This document shows, one piece after another, positions 1 to 6,889 of a stretch of DNA of 7,002 bases; the first letter of the stretch is position 1, and every line of letters begins with the position of its first letter. Position numbers and translations under genes: made by a program. The DNA is from Bacteroidota bacterium (lineage in GTDB: Bacteria; Bacteroidota; Bacteroidia; Bacteroidales; B39-G9). The notes beneath the pieces are model-generated. The model was not told the DNA's origin and did no database searches. It saw nothing but the letters and a program-made list of their open reading frames with translations. The stretch spans positions 1-7,002 of the forward strand of contig QMPG01000167.1 of NCBI GenBank assembly GCA_003648455.1, in the 5' to 3' direction.

Positions 1-148
1 TTCATACGGACAAGCAGACAACCTAATTATTGCAATTGCTCAAAAATATGATGCATTTGAAGATGAGGAGCAAACAGAAACTTTTAATGTGGAAATAGAA
101 ACCAATATTGCACCTGAAATAGTTATAACTGAAACATTTATTGACTAA
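1..148 (+). CDS. C-terminal end of an unidentified operon gene (partial)
   Basis: An open frame enters from the left edge (first full codon at base 2) and ends at TAA 146-148, giving 48 residues. It starts SYGQADNLIIAIAQKYDAFE, which looks like an amphipathic helix, and continues into a tail rich in Glu, Asp, Thr and Ile (EDEEQTETFNVEIE and onward). No motif identifies the family. Its stop codon overlaps the start of the next gene, so it belongs to the same operon and probably works with the nuclease, methyltransferase and ATPase downstream. In restriction-like clusters a helicase or another subunit often sits in this position, but nothing visible here proves that. The frame is well supported by the TAATG junction; the function is unknown. 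Confidence 0.7.
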   Translation, partial: SYGQADNLIIAIAQKYDAFEDEEQTETFNVEIETNIAPEIVITETFID

Positions 149-150
149 TG
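146..150 (+). promoter_or_regulatory. TAATG stop/start overlap (translational coupling)
   Basis: The TAA of the upstream partial gene (146-148) shares its last A with the ATG of the DUF1016 gene (148-150). There is no Shine-Dalgarno-like sequence in the preceding 20 bases, so initiation here most likely depends on ribosomes finishing the upstream gene. This overlap also supports the chosen start. Confidence 0.6.
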
Positions 151-1179
151 GAAATACAAAAATCAAAATATAACGCCTTAATTACCAGCGTTGGTAAACT
201 ATTAGCAGAAAGTAAACAACAACTTGCTTCTCAAATAAATACAGTTTTAGTTAAAACTTACTGGGAAATTGGTAAATACATTGTTGAATACGAACAAGGT
301 GGTGCAGATAAAGCAGAATATGGTAGTGAATTATTAATACAACTTTCAAAAGATTTATCTTTAAGTTATGGCAAAGGATTTAGCAAGTCAAACCTATATC
401 AAATAAGAAAGTTTTATCTCACATTCCCAATATTCCAAACACTGTCTGGAAAATCTGAAATAAGTGAAACACCGTCTCACATATTGTCTTGGAGTCATTA
501 TTTTGAAATACTAAAAGCAGATTCTGATTTAGAAATTAAGTTTTATATTAATCAATGTAGTAACGAAAATTGGAGTGTTAGAGAGTTGAGAAGACAAATG
601 AAAAGTTTGCTCTTTCATCGCTTGGCATTAAGCAAGGATAAAAAAGAAATAATTGAATTATCAGAAAAAGGTGTTCAAACTCAAAAACCTGAGGATATTA
701 TTAAAGACCCTTACGTATTGGAATTTCTAAATATCCCACAAAAAGAAAAATATCTTGAAGGGGAATTAGAGGATAAAATCATTAGCAATCTCCAACACTT
801 TTTATTAGAATTGGGCAAAGGTTTTGCCTTTATTGGCAGACAATATAAAATGAATATCGGGAGCCGACATTTCTATGCCGATTTGGTTTTTTATCATAGA
901 ATTTTGAAGTGTTTTGTAATAATAGATTTAAAAAGAGGAGAAATTGACCATAAAGATATTGGGCAAATGAATTTGTATCTCAATTATTTTAGGAAAGAGG
1001 AAAACACACAAGGCGACAACGAACCAATTGGAATAGTTTTAGGTGCATACAAAGACCATATTTTAATGGAATACGCTACGGAAAATATAGACAATCAGCT
1101 TTTTGTAAGTAAATACCAACTCTATTTGCCCAACAAAGAAGAACTTGAAAAAGAGCTTTCAAATATTTTAGAAGAATAA
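148..1179 (+). CDS. DUF1016 (YhcG-family) PD-(D/E)XK nuclease
   Basis: This 343-residue cytosolic protein has the two-part architecture of the DUF1016/YhcG family. The N-terminal helical, DNA-binding-like half (about residues 8-150) shows YWEIGKYI at 38-45 and GKGFSKSNLYQIRKFY at 75-90, both typical of DUF1016_N. The C-terminal half (about 170-320) is a PD-(D/E)XK nuclease fold: YADLVFYH places the first acidic residue at D245, VIIDLKRGE gives D260 and K262, and IGQMNLYLNYF supplies the usual conserved Gln (Q273) on the following helix. Family members are frequently encoded beside type I and other restriction-modification genes, where they are presumed to be accessory or alternative nucleases. 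The length is normal and no catalytic residue is missing, so it should be active. The start overlaps the preceding stop, and only 5 bases separate its stop from the methyltransferase start. Family assignment is confident; the biological target is inference. Confidence 0.93.
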   Translation: MEIQKSKYNALITSVGKLLAESKQQLASQINTVLVKTYWEIGKYIVEYEQGGADKAEYGSELLIQLSKDLSLSYGKGFSKSNLYQIRKFYLTFPIFQTLSGKSEISETPSHILSWSHYFEILKADSDLEIKFYINQCSNENWSVRELRRQMKSLLFHRLALSKDKKEIIELSEKGVQTQKPEDIIKDPYVLEFLNIPQKEKYLEGELEDKIISNLQHFLLELGKGFAFIGRQYKMNIGSRHFYADLVFYHRILKCFVIIDLKRGEIDHKDIGQMNLYLNYFRKEENTQGDNEPIGIVLGAYKDHILMEYATENIDNQLFVSKYQLYLPNKEELEKELSNILEE

Positions 1180-1184
1180 ATGTT

Positions 1185-4100
1185 ATGGACAAATCACGTT
1201 TACATAAAATATTTTCCAAAGCATTCAATCAACCGGAATGGATTGAAGTTTTAAAAGATGTATTTGGAGCAAAGCAATTACTTGTACAGCCAAACCCAAT
1301 TATGTTGCCAAGTAATGATAAAGCAAAAGCAGCTTATGAACTTGGTAATTTTACTACTTCTGACGATAGAATTATTGGTTTATACAAAATTGAACTAAAT
1401 GAAGATGTCTGGTTAGAACGTAATAAAGTTGGCTTGCGTGAATTATTGCGTAATGTATATAAATACGATGTTGATGGTGCTATAATAGTTTTTGAGCAAA
1501 GTAAAAAATGGCGTTTATCTTTCGTGTCAGAAATTAAAATCTTAAACGATGAAGGCGAGGTAATAGAACAAGCCACCGAACCCAAACGATATACTTATTT
1601 GCTTGGCAAAGATGAAAAAGTAAGAACGCCATCAGATAGATTAAGTAAACTTGTTGGCAAAACACTTGCGCTAAACGATATACTCGAAGCCTTTAGTGTA
1701 GAGGCTTTAAACGAAGAATTCTATAAAGTAATAGCTCACTATTTCTATCAACTTATTGGCGGAAAAATTGGGAAGGATAAAAAAGCTGCCGATTTTGGCG
1801 ATGGCATTTTGCAATTGCCAAGTGTTCCGAAAACAAATAAGTTAGTTTATCAGGAATTTGCAGTAAGATTAATTGGCAGAACTATTTTTTCGTGGTTTTT
1901 GAAAATGAAAAAATCTGATGTTGGCAAGGAACTTTTACCCGAGAATTTACTTTCTTCAAATGCAGTTAAAAACAATTCAAACTATTATCATACTATTTTA
2001 GAACGTCTGTTTTTCCAAACCCTGAATACTAAAATGGAAAACAGGATTGATAATTTGCCACAAGGCAGTGAACAGATTCCGTTTTTAAACGGTGGTTTAT
2101 TCGAGCCGGACACAAATGATTATTACAGACCAAATAGAACAACAGGAATTTCAGAAAATCTAAACACATTAAAAATCTCTGACGATTGGTTTTTAAATCT
2201 ATTTACAGAATTAGAGAAATACAATTTTACCATTGATGAAAACTCTGTAACCGATATTGAAGTAAGTGTTGACCCCGAAATGCTTGGGCGTATTTTTGAA
2301 AACTTATTAGCAGAAATAGACCCCGATAGTGGCGAAACTGCACGAAAAGCAACAGGTAGTTTTTACACTCCGCGCGAAATTGTGGACTATATGGCAACAG
2401 AAAGCCTTGTACAATATCTGCATAATAAAACAGACCTAAAGCATGAACAACTTCGCCCTGTCTTTAAAATGACTGAGGAAAAGTTATTTGACTTTTCTGA
2501 TACTGATGTAGAAAACATCTTAGATGCATTAGACAAAATAAAAATACTTGACCCTGCCTGCGGTTCGGGTGCATTCCCGATGGGAGTTTTGCAAAAAATT
2601 GTAATGGCTCTGCAAAAGCTTGACCCTGATGCGGAATGGTGGAAAGAAAGGCAAGTAAAACGAATAAAAAACCAATATGTACGCAAAGCTTTACGAGAAA
2701 AGCTGGAAGATTCCAGTGTAGAGTATGCCCGAAAAATAGGTGTAATACAAAACTCATTGTATGGTGTGGACATACAACCCATTGCTGCTGAAATATCCAA
2801 ATTGCGTTGTTTCCTTTCTTTGGTGGTGGACGAAACCATTAACGAAAATAAGCCTAACAGAGGAATAGAACCTTTACCCAACTTAGAGTTTAAGTTTGTT
2901 ACGGCAGATACATTGATGAAATTACCCGAACAAAAGCAGCAAAGAAGCATGTTTGACAATTTTGAAGAACTGCAAAAACTCGAAGAACTGCGAACAGATT
3001 ATTTACAAAGTTCCGGCAAGAAGAAAGAAAAAATAAAAGAGCAATATATTAAGGTGCAAACCAAAATGTTTAAAAACGAAATGCACCTTTTTACCGATAC
3101 CCAAAGCCGTGCCTACAAACTAAGTTCCTGGAATCCTTTTAGCCATGAAAAAGCCGATTGGTTCGACCCTAAATGGATGTATGGTGTGGAGGATTTTGAT
3201 GTGGTGATTGGGAATCCGCCTTATGTGCAAATAAAGTGGTTGAAAAATAAAACTATTTTATCGAAACAAGGCTTTAAAACTTATGTAAAATCAGGTGATA
3301 TTTATTGTCTCTTTTATGAAAAGTCTACTGAATTATTGTCAGATTTTGGAGTAGGCTCTTTTATTACATCAAATAAATGGCTTAGAGCATCGTATGGTAA
3401 ACCACTAAGAAATTATTTAATTAATAGCAGCACCCCTATAAAATTAATGGATTTTGGAGGCGTAAAGGTTTTTAAGTCCGCTACTGTTGATACAAATATT
3501 CTAATTTGGAATAAAAAAAGAAATGATTTAAATACTGATGCTGTACTAATAAAAACAGATTTCAAAATTGGTTCAGACTTACAATTTTATTTTAAGAAAA
3601 ACTCTATTAAAAACTCCTTTAAATTAGATGAAAGTTGGGTTCTTATTTCAGATAAAGATAAGAAAATCAGACATCATGTTGAAACGAATTTTCCAACACT
3701 TTTTAATCATAATATAGAATTATTTTACGGTATTCTAACAGGAGCAAACCCTGTGTTTATCATTGATGGCAACGTAAGGAATAACTTAATAGGTTATGAT
3801 TCAAATAATTCTAATGTAATCAAACCTATTTTAAGAGGCAAAGACCTTATCAATTTTGGTTATGAATTTGCTGATGTTTATCTTTTGAATATTCATAATG
3901 GAGTTAAAACGTTAAATATTCCACCTATCAATTTAGAAACTGATTACCCAACTCTTATGATGTATTTTGAACAGTTTGGTGATAAATTTATGAATAGAGG
4001 TGAAAAAGGAGAGAATTGGTATAATCTTAGAAGTTGTAATTACATAAATAAATTTGAGGAGAATAAAATAATATATGCAGACATTGTTCAAGACAGAGGA

Positions 4101-4670
4101 AAGTTTTATTATGATGAAGATTGCTTTTATACAAATGACACTGCATTTATTATTGTTGGTGATAATATTAAATGGTTGACAGCAATTCTTAACTCTAAAC
4201 TATTTACATATTTATATAAAACATTCTATTCAGGTGGTGGTTTAAGTGATAAAGGACTTCGGTTTAAAAAAGAATTTATTGAAAAGGTGCCGGTTCCGAA
4301 AAATGTACCAGTAAAAGAAATCTTTTCCGAAATCACAACTGTTCTTCAATTTATAAATATTTTGGATACCCAAATCAACCCCCACGTCCCAAATTCACAT
4401 ATCTCTCAACTCTTTGAAGAAGTAATTGATGCAATGGTAATGGAATTATACTTTAAAGATGACTTTAAAAAGGCAGGTATCGAGTTTATAAAATATGCCG
4501 AGCGAGATTTTGCACCAATAGAACATTTAAAAACAGAGGAGGAAAAAATAGAAGTTATTCACGAAGCCTACCAAAAACTAAGGCAAAAAGATAATGAAAT
4601 TCGTAATAATTTAAAGTTAATGGATATTAAGTTGGCAGATATAGTTGAGCCTATTAAATCGCTTAGATAA
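1185..4670 (+). CDS. Eco57I/type IIG-like N6-adenine DNA methyltransferase with TaqI-type specificity domain
   Basis: This 1161-residue protein is predicted to transfer methyl from S-adenosylmethionine to adenine N6 in a specific DNA site. Residues 1-380 form an N-terminal domain. GSFYTPREIVDYM (from 391) is the motif X region that opens the catalytic domain. ILDPACGSGAFPMG (454-467) is the SAM-binding motif I, LYGVDIQPIAAEISKLR with D529 is the next acidic motif, and NPPY at 677-680 is catalytic motif IV. Residues about 860-1040, including IKPILRGKD at 879-887 and ending near VPVPK, look like a TaqI-type target-recognition domain; a charged helical tail follows. The size suits single-chain type IIG enzymes, BREX PglX or DISARM DrmMI. 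I see no clear PD-(D/E)XK site in the N-terminal domain (closest is D61...E70-L-N72, without Lys), so cleavage may rely on the adjacent DUF1016 protein. An ATG at 1180 is out of frame, which makes 1185 the start. Neither PglX nor DrmMI can be claimed without its partner genes. Confidence 0.93.
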   Translation: MDKSRLHKIFSKAFNQPEWIEVLKDVFGAKQLLVQPNPIMLPSNDKAKAAYELGNFTTSDDRIIGLYKIELNEDVWLERNKVGLRELLRNVYKYDVDGAIIVFEQSKKWRLSFVSEIKILNDEGEVIEQATEPKRYTYLLGKDEKVRTPSDRLSKLVGKTLALNDILEAFSVEALNEEFYKVIAHYFYQLIGGKIGKDKKAADFGDGILQLPSVPKTNKLVYQEFAVRLIGRTIFSWFLKMKKSDVGKELLPENLLSSNAVKNNSNYYHTILERLFFQTLNTKMENRIDNLPQGSEQIPFLNGGLFEPDTNDYYRPNRTTGISENLNTLKISDDWFLNLFTELEKYNFTIDENSVTDIEVSVDPEMLGRIFENLLAEIDPDSGETARKATGSFYTPREIVDYMATESLVQYLHNKTDLKHEQLRPVFKMTEEKLFDFSDTDVENILDALDKIKILDPACGSGAFPMGVLQKIVMALQKLDPDAEWWKERQVKRIKNQYVRKALREKLEDSSVEYARKIGVIQNSLYGVDIQPIAAEISKLRCFLSLVVDETINENKPNRGIEPLPNLEFKFVTADTLMKLPEQKQQRSMFDNFEELQKLEELRTDYLQSSGKKKEKIKEQYIKVQTKMFKNEMHLFTDTQSRAYKLSSWNPFSHEKADWFDPKWMYGVEDFDVVIGNPPYVQIKWLKNKTILSKQGFKTYVKSGDIYCLFYEKSTELLSDFGVGSFITSNKWLRASYGKPLRNYLINSSTPIKLMDFGGVKVFKSATVDTNILIWNKKRNDLNTDAVLIKTDFKIGSDLQFYFKKNSIKNSFKLDESWVLISDKDKKIRHHVETNFPTLFNHNIELFYGILTGANPVFIIDGNVRNNLIGYDSNNSNVIKPILRGKDLINFGYEFADVYLLNIHNGVKTLNIPPINLETDYPTLMMYFEQFGDKFMNRGEKGENWYNLRSCNYINKFEENKIIYADIVQDRGKFYYDEDCFYTNDTAFIIVGDNIKWLTAILNSKLFTYLYKTFYSGGGLSDKGLRFKKEFIEKVPVPKNVPVKEIFSEITTVLQFINILDTQINPHVPNSHISQLFEEVIDAMVMELYFKDDFKKAGIEFIKYAERDFAPIEHLKTEEEKIEVIHEAYQKLRQKDNEIRNNLKLMDIKLADIVEPIKSLR

Positions 4671-4672
4671 TG
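4668..4672 (+). promoter_or_regulatory. TAATG stop/start overlap (translational coupling)
   Basis: The methyltransferase stop TAA (4668-4670) shares its final A with the ATG of the ATPase gene (4670-4672). No Shine-Dalgarno-like stretch precedes it. This ties ATPase synthesis to completion of the methyltransferase, a sensible arrangement if the ATPase is toxic or acts in complex with the methyltransferase. Confidence 0.6.
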
Positions 4673-6643
4673 TACAGGATTGACAAAATAGTACTTCAGA
4701 ATTTCAAGTTTTTCTATGGAAAGAAAGAGATTTGCTTTGACAGAAAACATGTTCTAATTTATGGAGAGAATGGCAGTGGTAAAAGTGCTATTTACTGGGC
4801 ACTTTATACGTTTTTTCAAAGTGTATTTAAAACAGAACCAAGGCAAGTACAGAAATATTTTTTACGATTATCAAAAAGTCAGGAAAGCCTTAAAAACCGC
4901 TATGCTAAAAGAGAAGAAGATTCTTTTATTGAGATTTATTTTGACAATGATGACCATGACCCCAGAAAAAAAATAATTTCAAACAAAACAGTCAATACAA
5001 GAAGTGATAAATTTGTTGAACAGATTACACTCGTCAGCGACTTTATTGACTACAAGTCTATATTCAATATTTACAACTTCACGAATAAAAATAGGGTTAA
5101 GCTTTTTGGTTATTTTGAAAAGAATTTAATGCCATTTATTAATCTTAGGACCATTTTAGTTGAAATAGATGGCACTAAAAAATCCAAAAATTTAGCTATT
5201 TGGTGGAATTATCTGGGCAAAGGATTAAAACCGTACCCTGGAATGCATGATGAAAAGTACAAGTCATTTCAAGCATTGATAACACAGTTTAATGAAGATT
5301 TGTTTTTCTATTTAAAATCAATAACGGAAACGGCAAACGACTATCTTACAAAAAGTTTTAAAGAAAATATTGCAATTTCATTTGATTTTGAAAATTGCAC
5401 CTTCAATAATTTTAATACACATAACAGAGGACGGAACAAAAAAACTATCGCACCTGAAATTTATTTAACTGTTGAACTCCTTGATACAAATTTTGATGAG
5501 GATGCCAGCAAAGTTGATAGAGCACACACGTTTTTAAATGAAGCAAGATTGTCCTCAATTGCTTTAGCAATACGCATGGCAATATTGAAAGAAAAATATG
5601 TGAAGGAATCTCCAAAAGTTCTCGTGTTTGATGACCTTCTTTTAAGTCTTGACATGGGGAATCGTGAAGTTGTTCTAAACACCATATTTGATGAGTATAG
5701 CAATGACTATCAAATTATTTTTCTTACGCATGACAAAATATTATTTCACACTGTTATAAGCCATATTAAAACTCAATATGCCAATGAATTAAAAGCAAAT
5801 GGCATTACTGATAAAAATAAACAGGAGGATGCTTTTCTTGAATATTGGAAAGTATATGAAATGTATGAATCAGAACTTCCAGATTCAAAAAAGATTCCTG
5901 TATTAATAGACTATAAAACCCCACTTCAAAAGGCTTATCATTATTTTAAAAATAATGATAGTATCGACTATAATGCATGTGGAAATAATTTGAGAGTTGC
6001 GTTGGAAGAATTTTTTATTGAGTTTATACCAAAAAAGTTTTTGAAAGATAATCAAGGTAATCCCTTTGAGAAAAACTCACTTACATTGAATCCATTAATT
6101 GAAAAATGTATTGAATATTTTACACATTTAAGTTTCGACATATCAATATTGGACAAATTAAATAGATTTAGAGAAAGGGCTTTAAATAAAACATCACACT
6201 ATAACCCACATTCCAATTATTTCAAAAAAGAGCTTCAAGAAACTTTTGAAATAATTAACCTTCTAAAAACATATCGGACGGACAGAATTATCCAAACAGA
6301 TGAATTATTGCAATTTTCAGTAACAAGTCAGAGCAAGAAAAAATATGTTTACACATTCAAACCTCTTGATGATATTAGATTGTATTTAGAACCAAAAGGC
6401 AGTGCTGAATCTTTGTATAGCGAAAATGATAAGAGAACTTATGCTTTGGTAGGTTATACAGAAGATAATAATTCTCTGCTTATTGACCATGTTTCTAATA
6501 ATCAAACATTGCAAGAATTTTACGATGAAACAATTTCCGGATTAGAAAAAAAGATAGAAGAAGATTGTAAGAAAGCTGATAATATATTTGATATAATAAA
6601 AAACATAGAAGGGAAAAGTTTAAATGAATTGAAAAGATATTAA
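4670..6643 (+). CDS. ABC/SMC-type ATPase with PrrC/RloC-like C-terminal region
   Basis: This 657-residue soluble protein begins with a typical ABC-ATPase strand (YRIDKIVLQNFKFFYGKKEI) and a Walker A, GENGSGKS at 32-39 with K38. The signature-like segment is LNEARLSSIALAIR (289-302). Walker B is VLVFDD, with D321 and with D322 where many ABC enzymes have Glu. The D-loop is SLD (326-328) and the switch histidine is H354 in LTHD. The roughly 250 residues between Walker A and the signature hold no long coiled coil and no zinc-hook cysteine pair, so this is not RloC or Rad50 in full. After residue 400 comes a helical domain containing NNLRVALEEF (R442, E446) and RERALNKTSH (R503, H510). This resembles the arrangement of PrrC-type anticodon nucleases and HEPN RNases (inference). 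The last 120 residues are unassigned. ATPase activity is near certain; the effector role is tentative. It is the final gene of the operon. Confidence 0.9.
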   Translation: MYRIDKIVLQNFKFFYGKKEICFDRKHVLIYGENGSGKSAIYWALYTFFQSVFKTEPRQVQKYFLRLSKSQESLKNRYAKREEDSFIEIYFDNDDHDPRKKIISNKTVNTRSDKFVEQITLVSDFIDYKSIFNIYNFTNKNRVKLFGYFEKNLMPFINLRTILVEIDGTKKSKNLAIWWNYLGKGLKPYPGMHDEKYKSFQALITQFNEDLFFYLKSITETANDYLTKSFKENIAISFDFENCTFNNFNTHNRGRNKKTIAPEIYLTVELLDTNFDEDASKVDRAHTFLNEARLSSIALAIRMAILKEKYVKESPKVLVFDDLLLSLDMGNREVVLNTIFDEYSNDYQIIFLTHDKILFHTVISHIKTQYANELKANGITDKNKQEDAFLEYWKVYEMYESELPDSKKIPVLIDYKTPLQKAYHYFKNNDSIDYNACGNNLRVALEEFFIEFIPKKFLKDNQGNPFEKNSLTLNPLIEKCIEYFTHLSFDISILDKLNRFRERALNKTSHYNPHSNYFKKELQETFEIINLLKTYRTDRIIQTDELLQFSVTSQSKKKYVYTFKPLDDIRLYLEPKGSAESLYSENDKRTYALVGYTEDNNSLLIDHVSNNQTLQEFYDETISGLEKKIEEDCKKADNIFDIIKNIEGKSLNELKRY

Positions 6644-6753
6644 GCCAACCCTTCGCAACCATACACATTGCCAAGTCGCTCGAAAAGCCCACCGCCCGAG
6701 CCAAAACTTGTCAAAGAGTATGGCTGCCCCAACGCTGACAAAAAGAAAGCACG
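6644..6753 (+). other. C/A-rich, GC-elevated non-coding stretch directly after the operon
   Basis: Composition changes immediately after the ATPase stop codon: hand counts give about 50-53% GC for the lines 6661-6720 and 6721-6780, against about one-third or less in the gene. The + strand is rich in C and A and poor in T. The frame following the stop remains open for 59 codons (to TAA at 6821-6823), but it has no start codon near its beginning and a Pro/Lys/Ser-rich translation of low complexity, so I treat it as non-coding. I see no intrinsic terminator with a T-run. It probably forms the left flank of the palindromic element that follows. Confidence 0.55.
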
Positions 6754-6889
6754 GGCATACAACACGCGCTCATACTGCATACCGCAATTAGTTGTAAATA
6801 TGAACATTAAATGTAATAATTAAATATTTAGCAAACAGATAAATACTATAAATCAATGCGGTACGCAGCATAGCGCCATCCGTTGTGCC
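6754..6889 (+). repeat. Long imperfect palindrome with attC-like organisation
   Basis: Two arms fold together over about 136 bases. Pairing blocks, left with right, are: GGC 6754-6756 with GCC 6887-6889; ACAAC 6759-6763 with GTTGT 6882-6886; GCGCT 6766-6770 with AGCGC 6872-6876; AT 6772-6773 with AT 6870-6871; CTGC 6775-6778 with GCAG 6865-6868; TACCGCA 6780-6786 with TGCGGTA 6857-6863. There is an unpaired spacer of 2 versus 5 bases after ACAAC, one extra base (C6771) in the left arm, and an AT-rich loop of about 70 bases. The two mismatches, 6774/6869 and 6779/6864, are A-C on the top strand and hence T-G wobbles on the bottom strand. Outer arms, unpaired spacer, extrahelical base in the left arm and a better bottom-strand fold are features of integron attC sites. 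The right core GTTGTGC departs from GTTRRRY at one base, and the left ATACAAC from RYYYAAC at one. The palindrome is certain; the attC identity is inference. Confidence 0.6.

Noticed and set aside
2387..2959. 190-codon open frame on the - strand inside the methyltransferase gene
   Set aside because: It lies opposite the conserved SAM-binding motif region, its translation is rich in Ser, Cys and Phe with no domain-like pattern, and the + strand gene fully explains the sequence.
1185..4670. Calling the methyltransferase PglX (BREX) or DrmMI (DISARM)
   Set aside because: The domain style fits several families, and no PglZ, BrxC, DrmA or DrmB gene is visible in the window to support either system.
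111..5460. Shared 11-base string GCACCTGAAAT near positions 112 and 5451
   Set aside because: Matches of this length are expected by chance in a 7-kb AT-rich window, and the two copies have no further shared context.
4670..6643. Calling the ATPase a RloC or Rad50-type protein
   Set aside because: There is no long coiled coil and no CxxC zinc hook between Walker A and the signature motif, and the total length is much shorter than those families.
6644..6823. 59-codon frame continuing after the ATPase stop, possible readthrough extension or small protein
   Set aside because: There is no start codon near its beginning, the translation is low-complexity (Pro, Lys, Ser, Asn), and its second half runs through the palindrome arm and loop. 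An open frame is expected by chance where T is scarce.
6754..6889. The palindrome as an ordinary Rho-independent terminator for the operon
   Set aside because: The arms enclose a loop of about 70 bases and no T-run follows the right arm on the + strand, so it does not look like an intrinsic terminator.
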